A stretch of 64,000 bases of DNA from a virus. The notes below the pieces were generated by a model. It did no database searches, was not told where the DNA came from, and saw only the letters and a program-made list of their open reading frames with translations. Position 1 is the stretch's first letter. The number at the start of each line of letters is the position of its first letter. Location of the stretch: positions 23,407-87,406 of IMG/VR virus record IMGVR_UViG_3300044839_000009. One strand, 5' to 3'. Position numbers and translations under genes: made by a program. Shown here piece by piece: positions 39,397 to 46,806 of the stretch.

Positions 39397-39693
39397 TCAC
39401 GGCTGGTACTCCTCGACGATGCCGAAGGTGGCGGTGAGCTGCTGGCGTTGGGGGCAGGGGAACTCGCCGGTCCCGCAGGCGCAGACGGTGGCGGCCCGCC
39501 AAAGGGGCTCGCCGGTCTCGGGGTCCTTCCTCCGGCCGTCAGTTACCCAGGTCATGGTCGGCCGGTGCCAGTGAAGAGCGAGGCGCGCAACGTCCTGAAG
39601 CTGTCGAATGCCGTCGGGGCGGACTGCGGCACGTTCGATCACGTCGGGCAGCGGGTCGTAGGGCTCTGGTAGACGCTCAGCGGGGCCGTTCAC
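39397..39693 (-). CDS. hypothetical protein
   Basis: 98 aa, GTG at 39693 (GTGA overlap with whiB-like gene). VIERAAVRPDGIRQLQDVAR, HWHRPTMTWVTDG and CACGTGEFPCPQ; may bind metal. No family recognised. Confidence 0.6.
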   Translation of the reverse strand: MNGPAERLPEPYDPLPDVIERAAVRPDGIRQLQDVARLALHWHRPTMTWVTDGRRKDPETGEPLWRAATVCACGTGEFPCPQRQQLTATFGIVEEYQP

Positions 39694-39950
39694 GCGGTCA
39701 CCCGCGTCCGGTTGCGTGCGGCCCGCCGCTTGATGCTGCGCCGCTCCTCCTCGGACAGGCCGCCCAGGACCCCGTGTTCCTGGTTGGTGGCGAGCGCCCA
39801 CGCCTGGCACTGCTCCATGACGGGGCAGCGGGTGCGGCAGACGGCCTTCGCCTCCTCGATCTGCAGGAGGTGGGGGCCGGTATTGCCCGGCGCGAAGAAC
39901 AGCTCTGGATCTTCCTCGCGGCAGGCGGCGCGGTGGCGGAAGTCCATCAT
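39690..39950 (-). CDS. WhiB-like iron-sulfur regulator 1
   Basis: 86 aa. AACREEDPELFF, then AKAVCRTRCPVMEQCQAWAL gives four Cys, spaced C-x3-C-x5-C in the core rather than the usual C-x2-C. GVLGGLSEEERRSIKRR is the C-terminal DNA/sigma contact part (usual G-[V/I]-W-G-G has L for W). Phage WhiB proteins can alter host WhiB/sigma-dependent transcription. Confidence 0.85.
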   Translation of the reverse strand: MMDFRHRAACREEDPELFFAPGNTGPHLLQIEEAKAVCRTRCPVMEQCQAWALATNQEHGVLGGLSEEERRSIKRRAARNRTRVTA

Positions 39951-40432
39951 GCGGGGTCTCCAAAGACGTCGGCGTGTGCAGCCTTCCAGGCGGTCCAGCG
40001 TGGCGAGGGCTCGTCGTCGCCGTGCGCGTGGATGCGGTCCATTAGCTGCGCCAGGCTGAGCGGGCCCAGCGTGCGGTCAGCGAACGCGGGCGACTGGGGG
40101 ACGAACATCGGGCCCATCGTCCAAGTGCGGCGGCGGTAGCCCCAGTCGTCGACGCCCCACTTGCGGAATACGACTCCGTTGGCGCCGCCGTCGATGTCGA
40201 ACGGCCGCTCGGCGAGGGTCTGCTTGTAGCTGTCGGAGTACCAGTACTCGATGTACTGCCGGTTGAAGCTGGCGAGCATCGCCGCCTCGGTGTCGGTGGG
40301 CCGCTCGGCGCTGTCGCGGTCGAACGCGGTCAGGTAGCACCAGTCCGGGTACGCGGAGGTCACCGGGATGCGGAGCGCGGTCAGCGGGTCGTGCTCGTCG
40401 GCGTCGTAAGGCCAGGTGGTCTTGGCGGTCAC
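39947..40432 (-). CDS. hypothetical protein
   Basis: 161 aa from the GTG at 40432 (AAGGAGA upstream). Sequence WPYDADEHDPLTALRIPVTS, FNRQYIEYWYSDSYK, GPLSLAQLMDRIHAHGDDE. Soluble, aromatic-rich. No family recognised. Overlaps the WhiB start. Confidence 0.6.
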   Translation of the reverse strand: MTAKTTWPYDADEHDPLTALRIPVTSAYPDWCYLTAFDRDSAERPTDTEAAMLASFNRQYIEYWYSDSYKQTLAERPFDIDGGANGVVFRKWGVDDWGYRRRTWTMGPMFVPQSPAFADRTLGPLSLAQLMDRIHAHGDDEPSPRWTAWKAAHADVFGDPA

Positions 40433-40434
40433 GG

Positions 40435-40611
40435 TCAGCTCTCCTTGCTGTTCTCGGCGTTGCGCAGGTCGGCGTAGTACTGGGCTCCCTTGCGGGTGCG
40501 GAACGAGTCGTAGCTGAGCTGGCTGACGGTGTCGGTGATGACGAACCATCGCGGGCCGAATTCCTCCACGACGAATCGCGCCTCGGTCACGGCCATCGGG
40601 TTGTCGGACAT
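40435..40611 (-). CDS. 58-residue protein
   Basis: ATG at 40611 after AAGGAG. Sequence RFVVEEFGPRWFVITDTVS, then SYDSFRTRKGAQYYADLRNA: a small alpha/beta domain, strong coding codon bias. Unknown function. Confidence 0.65.
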   Translation of the reverse strand: MSDNPMAVTEARFVVEEFGPRWFVITDTVSQLSYDSFRTRKGAQYYADLRNAENSKES

Positions 40612-40651
40612 GGGGCACTCCTTCGGTTCAGCGGGTGTCGTCGGTGGGTGG

Positions 40652-40816
40652 TCAGGTGGCGCTCTTCGCTGCCCGCCGCGCCTTCATACGGTCTTTGATC
40701 TGCTCCTGCGTAGGCGGCTCCCAGACGTGCCAGCCGGCGGGCTGTTTCCACTGCTGGAAGTGGGGGCGCTTCGGGATGCCGCACCAGCGGCATCCCTGCG
40801 GCGTCGGCAGCGTCAC
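40652..40816 (-). CDS. 54-residue protein with CRWC motif
   Basis: GTG at 40816 overlaps the preceding stop (GTGA). GCRWCGIPKRPHFQQW and a basic C-terminus (DRMKARRAAKSAT). Unknown. Confidence 0.55.
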   Translation of the reverse strand: MTLPTPQGCRWCGIPKRPHFQQWKQPAGWHVWEPPTQEQIKDRMKARRAAKSAT

Positions 40817-41079
40817 AGTGCGGCGCCGTCGAGGCTGGTGAGGTCGACGCCCCACAGGGTGGGTACGGCGAGGTAGTCACCTGCGGGCAGGTTGTCGGCG
40901 AGGTCGATGATGTCGGCCTGACGGAGGCGGTGGAGCATCGGGCACTGGTCCTGGGCGTGGCTGCATTCGGCGGGGCACGCCCATCCGTAGTCGCGGTTGC
41001 CGTCGCCGAGGTCGGTGATCGTGAACGGGTGGGCGGGGGCGGTGCGGGCGATCGCCATGGCGGCGTGCAGCTGGCTCAT
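40813..41079 (-). CDS. hypothetical protein
   Basis: 88 aa from the ATG at 41079. FTITDLGDGNRDYGWACPAE, then CSHAQDQCPMLHR, with three Cys and two His; C-terminal LPAGDYLAVPTLWGVDL. Possible zinc site. Confidence 0.55.
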   Translation of the reverse strand: MSQLHAAMAIARTAPAHPFTITDLGDGNRDYGWACPAECSHAQDQCPMLHRLRQADIIDLADNLPAGDYLAVPTLWGVDLTSLDGAAL

Positions 41080-41117
41080 CGGGTGTGCTCTCAATGCTCG
41101 GCGGGATGGGTGGCTGG

Positions 41118-41336
41118 TCAGGTGAGGCGGTCGATTTCGACGCACCACGTGAGGTCGATGACCTCGTCGTCTCCGGGCTGCCGCTTGGCGGGGTCGACGG
41201 CGACGAGGCCGGTGACCTCCACGAGCGTCTTGTCGCCGAACTGCTGGATGTCGCGGACGGTGACGAGCCCACCGATGGGGTTGACGCGGGTCGGATGCGG
41301 GGCGAGGTTGCGGACCTCGCCGACGGTGATGGGCAT
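41118..41336 (-). CDS. small beta-rich protein
   Basis: 72 aa, ATG at 41336 after AAGGAGG. VGEVRNLAPHPTRVNPIGGL, VTVRDIQQFGDKTLVEVTG; OB- or SH3-like strand spacing. Function unknown. Confidence 0.6.
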   Translation of the reverse strand: MPITVGEVRNLAPHPTRVNPIGGLVTVRDIQQFGDKTLVEVTGLVAVDPAKRQPGDDEVIDLTWCVEIDRLT

Positions 41337-41360
41337 TGCGGCCTCCTTGCTCGGTTCGGG

Positions 41361-41489
41361 TCAGCGGTGGACGACGGTCGCGGCGGGCTTCGGCCTGTCG
41401 AGGCGGATGCCAGCGTGGTAGGGCGCGACGGTGCAGTAGGCGAAGAAGAACGCCAGCAGCAGGGACAGGCCGCAGGTGGTAGGCCTCAC
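41361..41489 (-). CDS. 42-residue membrane or secreted peptide
   Basis: GTG at 41489 overlaps the preceding stop. One hydrophobic segment (GLSLLLAFFFAYCTVAPY) and a basic tail. Unknown. Confidence 0.5.
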   Translation of the reverse strand: MRPTTCGLSLLLAFFFAYCTVAPYHAGIRLDRPKPAATVVHR

Positions 41490-41734
41490 TGGATGGGTTC
41501 GACGCGGGCGGCGTAGAGGGCTTCGCGGTGGTCGTCCATGGCCTCGTCGCGGGTGGCGCGCCGCTTGGATGACTTGTCGATGACGAAGCCGCCGATGGTC
41601 TTGCCCGCGTGGCGCTTGTCGTCGCTGTCGTCGAACACGACGGTGTCGTAGTAGCGGAAGCCGATTTTGGTGGTCGACACGGTCAGGTTCCGGTCGCCAC
41701 CCTTGACCTTGGTGGCGCGGACGGTCTGCGTCAT
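41486..41734 (-). CDS. hypothetical protein
   Basis: 82 aa, ATG at 41734 after AGGAGG. VRATKVKGGDRNLTVSTTKI, FRYYDTVVFDDSDD, KTIGGFVIDKSSKRRAT; basic with strands. No family. Confidence 0.6.
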   Translation of the reverse strand: MTQTVRATKVKGGDRNLTVSTTKIGFRYYDTVVFDDSDDKRHAGKTIGGFVIDKSSKRRATRDEAMDDHREALYAARVEPIQ

Positions 41735-41773
41735 GCGGCCCTCCTCGGGCTGTCGGTGGTGGTTCGTTCGGAG

Positions 41774-41819
41774 CGCCCCGGGCGGGATTCGGACCCGCCA
41801 ACTGCGCCGGACCGGGGCG
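41774..41819 (-). other. tRNA minihelix-like element (acceptor plus T-arm)
   Basis: Minus strand: CGCCCCG pairs with CGGGGCG (7 bp), a 13-nt connector, then a T-arm GGCGGG-TCCGAAT-CCCGCC. D- and anticodon arms are absent. It lies in the 122-bp gap 41735-41856, which has no gene. It may be a tRNA remnant, an attachment-site core, or a mimic. Confidence 0.4.
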
Positions 41820-41856
41820 GTGGACTGGGCCCGACCGAGTGGCCGGGCCGGGTGGG

Positions 41857-42033
41857 TCAGTGGTCGCCGGGGCGTTCCGGGTGCACGGGGCAGGGGCCGA
41901 AGCCGAAGCCCTGGTCGGCGGGGTGGACGTGCGGCTCGCCGGACAGCGAGCAGGCGGTGCGCGGGTCCTCGTTGCAGTACTCGACGCAGGTGCAGTCGAG
42001 GATCTCGTCGAGGGCGGTGCGGCTGGTGGTCAT
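41857..42033 (-). CDS. 58-residue Cys/His-rich protein
   Basis: ATG at 42033 after GGGGAG. LDCTCVEYCNEDPRTACSLS and HVHPADQGFGFGPCPVHPER: many possible metal ligands. First gene of the minus-strand unit downstream of the 42071-42099 promoter. Confidence 0.6.
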   Translation of the reverse strand: MTTSRTALDEILDCTCVEYCNEDPRTACSLSGEPHVHPADQGFGFGPCPVHPERPGDH

Positions 42034-42070
42034 TGCGGGCTCCCCTGCGGTTCGACTTGGCGATGACCCC

Positions 42071-42138
42071 ACTCTAACCAAGCAGCTTGGACAACTCAAG
42101 CTGTACAACTGAACTTGCCCAAGATTCTTTGATAGAGT
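42071..42138. promoter_or_regulatory. divergent promoter/operator region with CAAG palindromes
   Basis: Minus strand: TTGAGT (42099-42094), 17 bp, TAGAGT (42076-42071). Plus strand: TAGAGT (42133-42138) with a weak -35. Between them lie the palindrome CAAGCAGCTTG and a wider CAAG-N13-CTTG repeat, probable operators shared by both directions. 42139-42202 is the leader of the plus gene. Confidence 0.6.
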
Positions 42139-42202
42139 CGATTCCAGGAGGACGCGGCCCACCCCATGGCCATGGCCAAGCCGCTTGTGCAAACATGTCT
42201 GT

Positions 42203-42484
42203 ATGACCGACTACAGCCCCAGCCCGCAGCTCACCGCCGCGCTCGCCGCCTTCGTGGAGACGCAGCGCGCGGAGGAAGCGGCCCGCCAGGAACTCCGGGC
42301 CGCAGTCGCCGCCGACCTCAAGAAGTTCGACATCACCAACGACGTCATCGCGGCCCATCTCCCATGGTCCGCCGAGACCGTCCGAGGCATCGCCCGCGAG
42401 TACGACGTGCCGCGCAAGCGCAAGCCCACCGTCAAGTCCATCAAGCCCAAGAAGCGCACCGCCGGAGGCACGCCCTCCGGCTGA
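42203..42484 (+). CDS. small HTH regulator
   Basis: 93 aa; start taken at ATG 42203. FVETQRAEEAARQELRAAVA, then helix-turn-helix FDITNDVIAAHLPWSAETVR, and a Lys/Arg-rich tail. No clear ribosome-binding site at this ATG, so the start is uncertain. Probably autoregulates the divergent region. Confidence 0.65.
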   Translation: MTDYSPSPQLTAALAAFVETQRAEEAARQELRAAVAADLKKFDITNDVIAAHLPWSAETVRGIAREYDVPRKRKPTVKSIKPKKRTAGGTPSG

Positions 42485-42499
42485 TCCCGGAGGCACCTC

Positions 42500-43018
42500 G
42501 TGTCGCGTTACGGCAAGACCCACCTCTACCGGTTGTTCAACGCCGAAGACCGACTGCTCTACGTCGGCATCTCCGGGTTCGCCCCTGTGCGCATTGATGC
42601 TCACCGACGCGGCGCCCCATGGGGATCGGACATCGCGCGGCGTGAAGTCGAGGAGTTCCCAACCCGTCGAGCGGCGGCCTTCGCTGAGTCTGAGGCGATC
42701 AACACCGAGTTCCCGCTGCACAACAAGCAGGGGCGCCGGGCCGAACCCAAGTCCGCCGCCATAGCGCGCGCCGAAGCCGCCTCTAGCGCCAAGAAGGCGG
42801 CCTGCCGAACTCTGCAACGTGACAAGCGAGCAGCCGATGCGGCCACAGCGCGCTTTGAGAAGTCGATCGCCGCCGCACGCCTCGACGGCCACTCCTTCCG
42901 CGAAATCGGCAAGTGGGCGAACGTCAACCACGAGCGCGCCCGCACCATCGCCATCCGCATCAACGGGGACTCCCGAACCCGCGCCGAACGCGAAGCCGAG
43001 GACGCTCCCGACGCCTGA
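42500..43018 (+). CDS. GIY-YIG domain fused to C-terminal HTH
   Basis: 172 aa, GTG at 42500 after GGAGG. Residues ~8-76: GIY-YIG-like (HLYRLF, LLYVGIS, VRIDAH, then AFAESEAINTE and PLHN). Residues ~80-127 are a charged helix, and ~128-155 an HTH (GHSFREIGKWANVNHERA). Same design as 34954-35601 with a different DNA-binding part. Nuclease or regulator. Confidence 0.8.
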   Translation: MSRYGKTHLYRLFNAEDRLLYVGISGFAPVRIDAHRRGAPWGSDIARREVEEFPTRRAAAFAESEAINTEFPLHNKQGRRAEPKSAAIARAEAASSAKKAACRTLQRDKRAADAATARFEKSIAAARLDGHSFREIGKWANVNHERARTIAIRINGDSRTRAEREAEDAPDA

Positions 43019-43184
43019 CCCGCGCCCGCCCGCAGATCTCGACCGCCGCGAACACCCCCACCCCGACGGCGACGGTCAGCCACCAGGGCGGCATGCGGCC
43101 GACGGCGAACGCCCAGACGACGGCCCACGACATGCTGACGGTGAACCAGGCGGCGAACCCGATGAGGGCGCGGGTCGGGGTCAT
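42960..43184 (-). CDS. membrane protein
   Basis: 74 aa, ATG at 43184 after GGGAG. Two hydrophobic segments (ALIGFAAWFTVSMSWAVVWA and LTVAVGVGVFAAVEI), then an Arg-rich tail. The 3' end overlaps the convergent GIY-YIG gene by 59 bp. Confidence 0.6.
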   Translation of the reverse strand: MTPTRALIGFAAWFTVSMSWAVVWAFAVGRMPPWWLTVAVGVGVFAAVEICGRARVRRRERPRLRVRRGFGSPR

Positions 43185-44176
43185 CCGCCGGCTCCCGCTT
43201 CGGGCTTAACCCCGCCGCTGACCGGCAGCCCCCGCCCGGCGGCCATCCCGTCGATGACCCAGACCGCCGTCTCGCATCCGGCGGCCATCCCGCCGAGGGC
43301 CTGCGCGGCTTCCTCGATGCTGGCGGCGTCGGCGTTGCGGCGGCAGATGGCGGCCTCCGTGGACAGCCAGACGCGGAGCTGGGCGAGGGGGTCCGGCGGG
43401 GTGGTGGCGGCCGGGCCGTCGAGGGCGGGTTCTGTGATGGTGGCCCAGAGTTCGGCGAGTCGCTGGTCCCACCACCGGTTGATCAACGCGCCGATAGCTG
43501 GCGGCCCGGCGGTGGTCCACTGCCCGGCGAGGTCGATGACGCGGGCGATTGCGGCCTCGGCCTTGGCAAGTTTCTCGCCACGTGCCCGGCTCTCGACGCG
43601 GAGGTCGGCGCTGATGCCCTTCTGCATGGCGAGCGCGGTCTCGACCTGGTCGCGGTGCTTGATGATGTTGTCGAGGCGCTGGCGGAGCTGGGCGTTGTCG
43701 GCCTCGGTGGCGCGGGCCCGTTCGTTGGCGGCGGCAGTCTTGGCGGTGAGCTGCTCCATGCGGCGGTCCCGAACGGCGCGCACGGCGGCGGCGCGGTGGG
43801 CTTCCATGTCATCGACCCAGGCGCCGCACTCGCAGTACATGCTGCGTTCGTGCTCACGCTGGTGGCGGGTCAGCGCCGCCGCGATCTGCCTGCGCAGCCC
43901 GTTGTCCGCCCCGTCGGCGCTGGTGGCGGGACGCGGCGGCGGGAGGAATGACTTCGGCCATGATTCGGCGTCGGCCATGAAGTCGTGCGCCCAGTTCTGC
44001 TCGTAGTCGCAGCCGGTCACCGGGCAGTACCAGCCCTTGCCGCTGGCGATGAGGGTGCCGTGGTGGCCGGGGTGCTCGTTGCCGCAGGTGAACGGGTGCA
44101 GGCGGCCCTCGCGTTGGAAGCGATTGAGGGCGGCCACCTGCTCGGTGGTCCATGGGGCGGTGATGCGGTCGGTCAC
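43181..44176 (-). CDS. coiled-coil protein with N-terminal zinc motifs
   Basis: 331 aa from the GTG at 44176. N-terminus: FTCGNEHPGHHG, YCPVTGCDYEQNWAHDFM, then CECGAWVDD; residues ~150-230 form a long coiled coil (RATEADNAQLRQRLDNIIKH). C-terminal AQLRVWLSTEAAICRR. A common Streptomyces-phage protein type; no function known. Confidence 0.65.
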   Translation of the reverse strand: MTDRITAPWTTEQVAALNRFQREGRLHPFTCGNEHPGHHGTLIASGKGWYCPVTGCDYEQNWAHDFMADAESWPKSFLPPPRPATSADGADNGLRRQIAAALTRHQREHERSMYCECGAWVDDMEAHRAAAVRAVRDRRMEQLTAKTAAANERARATEADNAQLRQRLDNIIKHRDQVETALAMQKGISADLRVESRARGEKLAKAEAAIARVIDLAGQWTTAGPPAIGALINRWWDQRLAELWATITEPALDGPAATTPPDPLAQLRVWLSTEAAICRRNADAASIEEAAQALGGMAAGCETAVWVIDGMAAGRGLPVSGGVKPEAGAGG

Positions 44177-44532
44177 GGGGTCGGCTCCTCGGTGGCGGGG
44201 TACGGAACGCCGAGGCTGATCCCGTCGGCGGCGAACAGGGCCTTGACGTCGGCGTGTGCCATGCCCTCGAAGCTGAGCCAGCACGTCGGGCACGGGCCGG
44301 GTGTCGGCACCGGGGCTGCGCAGTAACGGCACGGGTCGCCCGGCTGCTCGGTGCCGTAGGAGCACGGGTGCTCGGGGTGGTTGGGGTGGGTGTCGAACTC
44401 GCAGCGTCCGGCGATGGTGGCGGCGCAGGTCCGGCACAGGTCGGGGTCGTCGGGGTCGCGCCAGTGGGGCTGGTAGGTCTCGCCGCAGCGGAGGCAGTTG
44501 AAGGTGGGCGCAGGCTCGTGCTGCTGGGTCAC
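44173..44532 (-). CDS. multi-zinc-ribbon protein
   Basis: 119 aa, GTG at 44532. Pairs CLRCGETY, CRTCAATI, CRYCAAPV and CPTCWLSF, with His in THPNHPEHPC. Up to three zinc ribbons. C-terminal HADVKALFAADGISLGVPYP. Possibly nucleic-acid-binding. Confidence 0.6.
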   Translation of the reverse strand: MTQQHEPAPTFNCLRCGETYQPHWRDPDDPDLCRTCAATIAGRCEFDTHPNHPEHPCSYGTEQPGDPCRYCAAPVPTPGPCPTCWLSFEGMAHADVKALFAADGISLGVPYPATEEPTP

Positions 44533-44591
44533 GGGTGGTGCCTTTCGTGGGGCCCGGCCGGGGCGACCGACCGGGCGTGGGGGGCGGGCGG

Positions 44592-45032
44592 TCAGCGAGC
44601 GGCGAGCACGGCAGCCACGGCGATCCAGCCCTTGTGCCAGGACTGGTCAAGCAGGTAGCCCGCGCCGGGATCACGCTCCAGCCACCCGGCGTGCCCGGTG
44701 ACGGCGGCGAGGCGGACGACGCTGCGCGGGTGCTTATCGCGCCAGTGGCCGCCTTGGCGGTCGGCGATGTAGTGCGTGGCTGCGGACAGGGCGAGGCCGA
44801 GTGCTGCCCGCCTCCAGTTGAGGCGCAGGCCCAGCACGCGGTCGGCGGCCAGGAGCGCAGCGCCCTGTGTGGCGGTGTACGTCGCGACATGCGCGGCGCA
44901 CGCCTTGGCACCCTCGGGGCCGGGCTTGCCCTTGGCGACGGCTTGGGCGTCGATCTGCACCCAGTGGTCGGCGACTTCGTGGGAGGCGGTGAGGACGGCG
45001 TAGGCGGCGGCGAAACGAGCGGCGGTGGTCAT
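44592..45032 (-). CDS. DUF3307-like membrane-associated protein
   Basis: 146 aa, ATG at 45032. ASHEVADHWVQIDAQAVAKG, HVATYTATQGAALLAAD, LNWRRAALGLALSAATHYIA; the H-x-x-x-D-x-x-x-Q and inner hydrophobic helices are like the DUF3307 family. Family assignment tentative. Confidence 0.5.
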   Translation of the reverse strand: MTTAARFAAAYAVLTASHEVADHWVQIDAQAVAKGKPGPEGAKACAAHVATYTATQGAALLAADRVLGLRLNWRRAALGLALSAATHYIADRQGGHWRDKHPRSVVRLAAVTGHAGWLERDPGAGYLLDQSWHKGWIAVAAVLAAR

Positions 45033-45066
45033 GGTGGCCTTCCGGTGGTCGGTTGGGTCGTGCGGG

Positions 45067-45147
45067 TCAGGGTCGTTCGCCGCGTCGCAGGCCCGCGATG
45101 GCGCAGGCGGCGGCGAGGACGGCGAGGACGTACTGCGGCCAGGTCAC
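45067..45147 (-). CDS. 26-residue membrane peptide
   Basis: GTG at 45147 (GTGA overlap). Single hydrophobic helix (YVLAVLAAACAIAGL) and RRGERP tail. Confidence 0.45.
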   Translation of the reverse strand: MTWPQYVLAVLAAACAIAGLRRGERP

Positions 45148-45596
45148 GGCCGGTCCGGCTGGGGGTCGTTGCGGCGGAAGATGGCGCGGGCCGCATCCAT
45201 GGCCAGTGCGCGCCCGTAGTCCTCGTCGTAGGGCAACGCGAACCCGTCCTCGGGCGTGATCAGCGCCGGGGCGATCAGGTCGGCGAGTTGCTGGACGGTG
45301 TACGCGTCGAAGCCGATCGACGGATAGCCGTCGTGGTCGTTGTAGACGCAGGACAGGCTCACGGTCGGCTCGGGCTCGGGCGCGAACTCACAGCCGGGCC
45401 AGCGGTACGTGTGGACGCGGGCCTTGTGGCAGTCCCGGATGCAGCCATCGAATCCCGAAGCCGTAGACGGCCCCTCAGAGCCCCCAGGAGCACCCTGGAC
45501 GTCCTGAGCCTCCATTCCGGCGTCCGAAGCCGTTACGCGGGCGCTGAGGCCCCCGGACGGGGCATCGGCAGGCGCGTTGCTCGGATCGGGTCGCAT
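45144..45596 (-). CDS. hypothetical protein
   Basis: 150 aa from the ATG at 45596 (GAGGAGA upstream). Contains CIRDCHKARVHTYRWPGCEF, SLSCVYNDHDGYPSIGFDAY and TVQQLADLIAPALI. Overlaps the LuxR-like HTH gene by TGATG. Confidence 0.6.
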   Translation of the reverse strand: MRPDPSNAPADAPSGGLSARVTASDAGMEAQDVQGAPGGSEGPSTASGFDGCIRDCHKARVHTYRWPGCEFAPEPEPTVSLSCVYNDHDGYPSIGFDAYTVQQLADLIAPALITPEDGFALPYDEDYGRALAMDAARAIFRRNDPQPDRP

Positions 45597-45829
45597 CACG
45601 CGGTCTCCTCGGTCGGGTTGATGGCATCCGGGATCAGCCCGGCCCGGGTCGCCAGATGCACGGCGTGCGTCACCGTCTCCGCCCCCAGCCGCAACCTCGC
45701 CCGGTGCAGCGCTTTGGACACCGCTGGACGCGAGATGCCCCGCTCCCGCGCCAGTTGCTGGTGCGACACCCCGTGCGCCACCGCCGTCAGCAACATCCGC
45801 TGCTCCGGCGTCAACGACTGCGCGCTCAC
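45596..45829 (-). CDS. LuxR/sigma-4-type HTH regulator
   Basis: 77 aa, GTG at 45829. SLTPEQRMLLTAVAHGVSHQ, LARERGISRPAVSKALHRAR is a LuxR/sigma70 region 4 helix-turn-helix with nothing else. Probable small transcription factor. Confidence 0.75.
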   Translation of the reverse strand: MSAQSLTPEQRMLLTAVAHGVSHQQLARERGISRPAVSKALHRARLRLGAETVTHAVHLATRAGLIPDAINPTEETA

Positions 45830-46053
45830 ACCTCCACCCCCTCGTCGTCGCGCCGCCAGTTCCGCCACGTCCGCACAGGCCGGGCCAGCAGGCTCCCGGC
45901 CACCACCACCGTCCGACGCGGACGTGTCGCCGCCCACCAGCCACCCGCCTGGACCTGACGCCACGCCCAATCCGCCAGCCAATGACGGACCCGGCGACGA
46001 CCCAGCAGGTAGCCGATGAGGAGACCGGCGAACGCGGTCAGGGCGGGCGTCAC
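45826..46053 (-). CDS. small membrane protein
   Basis: 75 aa, GTG at 46053 (GTGA overlap). N-terminal helix LTAFAGLLIGYLLGRRR, Arg/Trp-rich tail. Unknown. Confidence 0.55.
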   Translation of the reverse strand: MTPALTAFAGLLIGYLLGRRRVRHWLADWAWRQVQAGGWWAATRPRRTVVVAGSLLARPVRTWRNWRRDDEGVEV

Positions 46054-46670
46054 CGGGTGCTCCGGGGGTCAACGTCCGTGCGGGCGGCGGGCTGCTGCGC
46101 CTCGTCGGCCATGCGGCGCAGCTCACTGGCCGCACGCGACAGCCCCGACGCGTACCGATCGGCGACCGGCGGAGCCAGCGTCGTGGCGCGCACATGGATC
46201 GCGGTCGCGGCCTCCCGCAGGATCGCCGCCCGGTCGGCGGGGGCGGGGAGCACGGCCAGTACCGCGTCGGCGTACACGTGGGCCGGGATCAGCTGCGGGT
46301 GCGCCTTCCACCAGGCGAGCGCCTCCGGGGTGCCGTTGCTGTCGCGGATGGCCTGCGCGGCGCGCTCTCGCAGCGCGGCCCGGTCGGCGGGCGCAGACGA
46401 CGAGGCGCGGGCCACAGCAGCAGCCGTAGCAGCGATGGTGCGCGGATCATCAACGATGAGGCTCGTACCCTCCGTCTCGCAGTGCTCCCACACGGCGGCG
46501 GCGATGGACTCCATCAGCGGGTCACCGTCCACCCACGCGGCGGGCACGGCGTCGTGCTGGTCGGCGGGGTGCCGATCGTGGGCCCACCAGCTGCCGGTGG
46601 GGCAGTCGATGAAGCCGATCGGGGTGGCGCCGGTCGTCTCGTTGGGTCGGTCTTCCGTTGGGCTGGTCAT
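46050..46670 (-). CDS. hypothetical protein with duplicated ADRAAxLRE motif
   Basis: 206 aa, ATG at 46670. Two similar helical modules (PADRAALRERAAQAI and PADRAAILREAATAI) about 50 residues apart; N-terminal CPTGSWWAHDRHPAD. The ADRA repeat type is common in Streptomyces phages and elements. Function unknown. Confidence 0.65.
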   Translation of the reverse strand: MTSPTEDRPNETTGATPIGFIDCPTGSWWAHDRHPADQHDAVPAAWVDGDPLMESIAAAVWEHCETEGTSLIVDDPRTIAATAAAVARASSSAPADRAALRERAAQAIRDSNGTPEALAWWKAHPQLIPAHVYADAVLAVLPAPADRAAILREAATAIHVRATTLAPPVADRYASGLSRAASELRRMADEAQQPAARTDVDPRSTR

Positions 46671-46710
46671 GGGGTCTGTCCTCGGGTTGGGATGCGGGTG
46701 GGTTGGGGCT

Positions 46711-46806
46711 TCAGCGGGCCATAAGCCAGGCGGCGGCGGGGTACGCGGCGATCACCGCAAGCAGGGCGATGGTGGTCAACAGCCACGGGAACAGGCGGCG
46801 GGTCAC
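46711..46806 (-). CDS. 31-residue membrane peptide
   Basis: GTG at 46806 overlaps the methyltransferase stop. Hydrophobic LFPWLLTTIALLAVIAA. Unknown. Confidence 0.5.
   Translation of the reverse strand: MTRRLFPWLLTTIALLAVIAAYPAAAWLMAR

Noticed and set aside
42166-42597. Plus-strand frame from the ATG at 42166 after AGGAGG
   Set aside because: Arg/His/Pro-rich product without structure; the overlapping 42203 frame gives a clear HTH.
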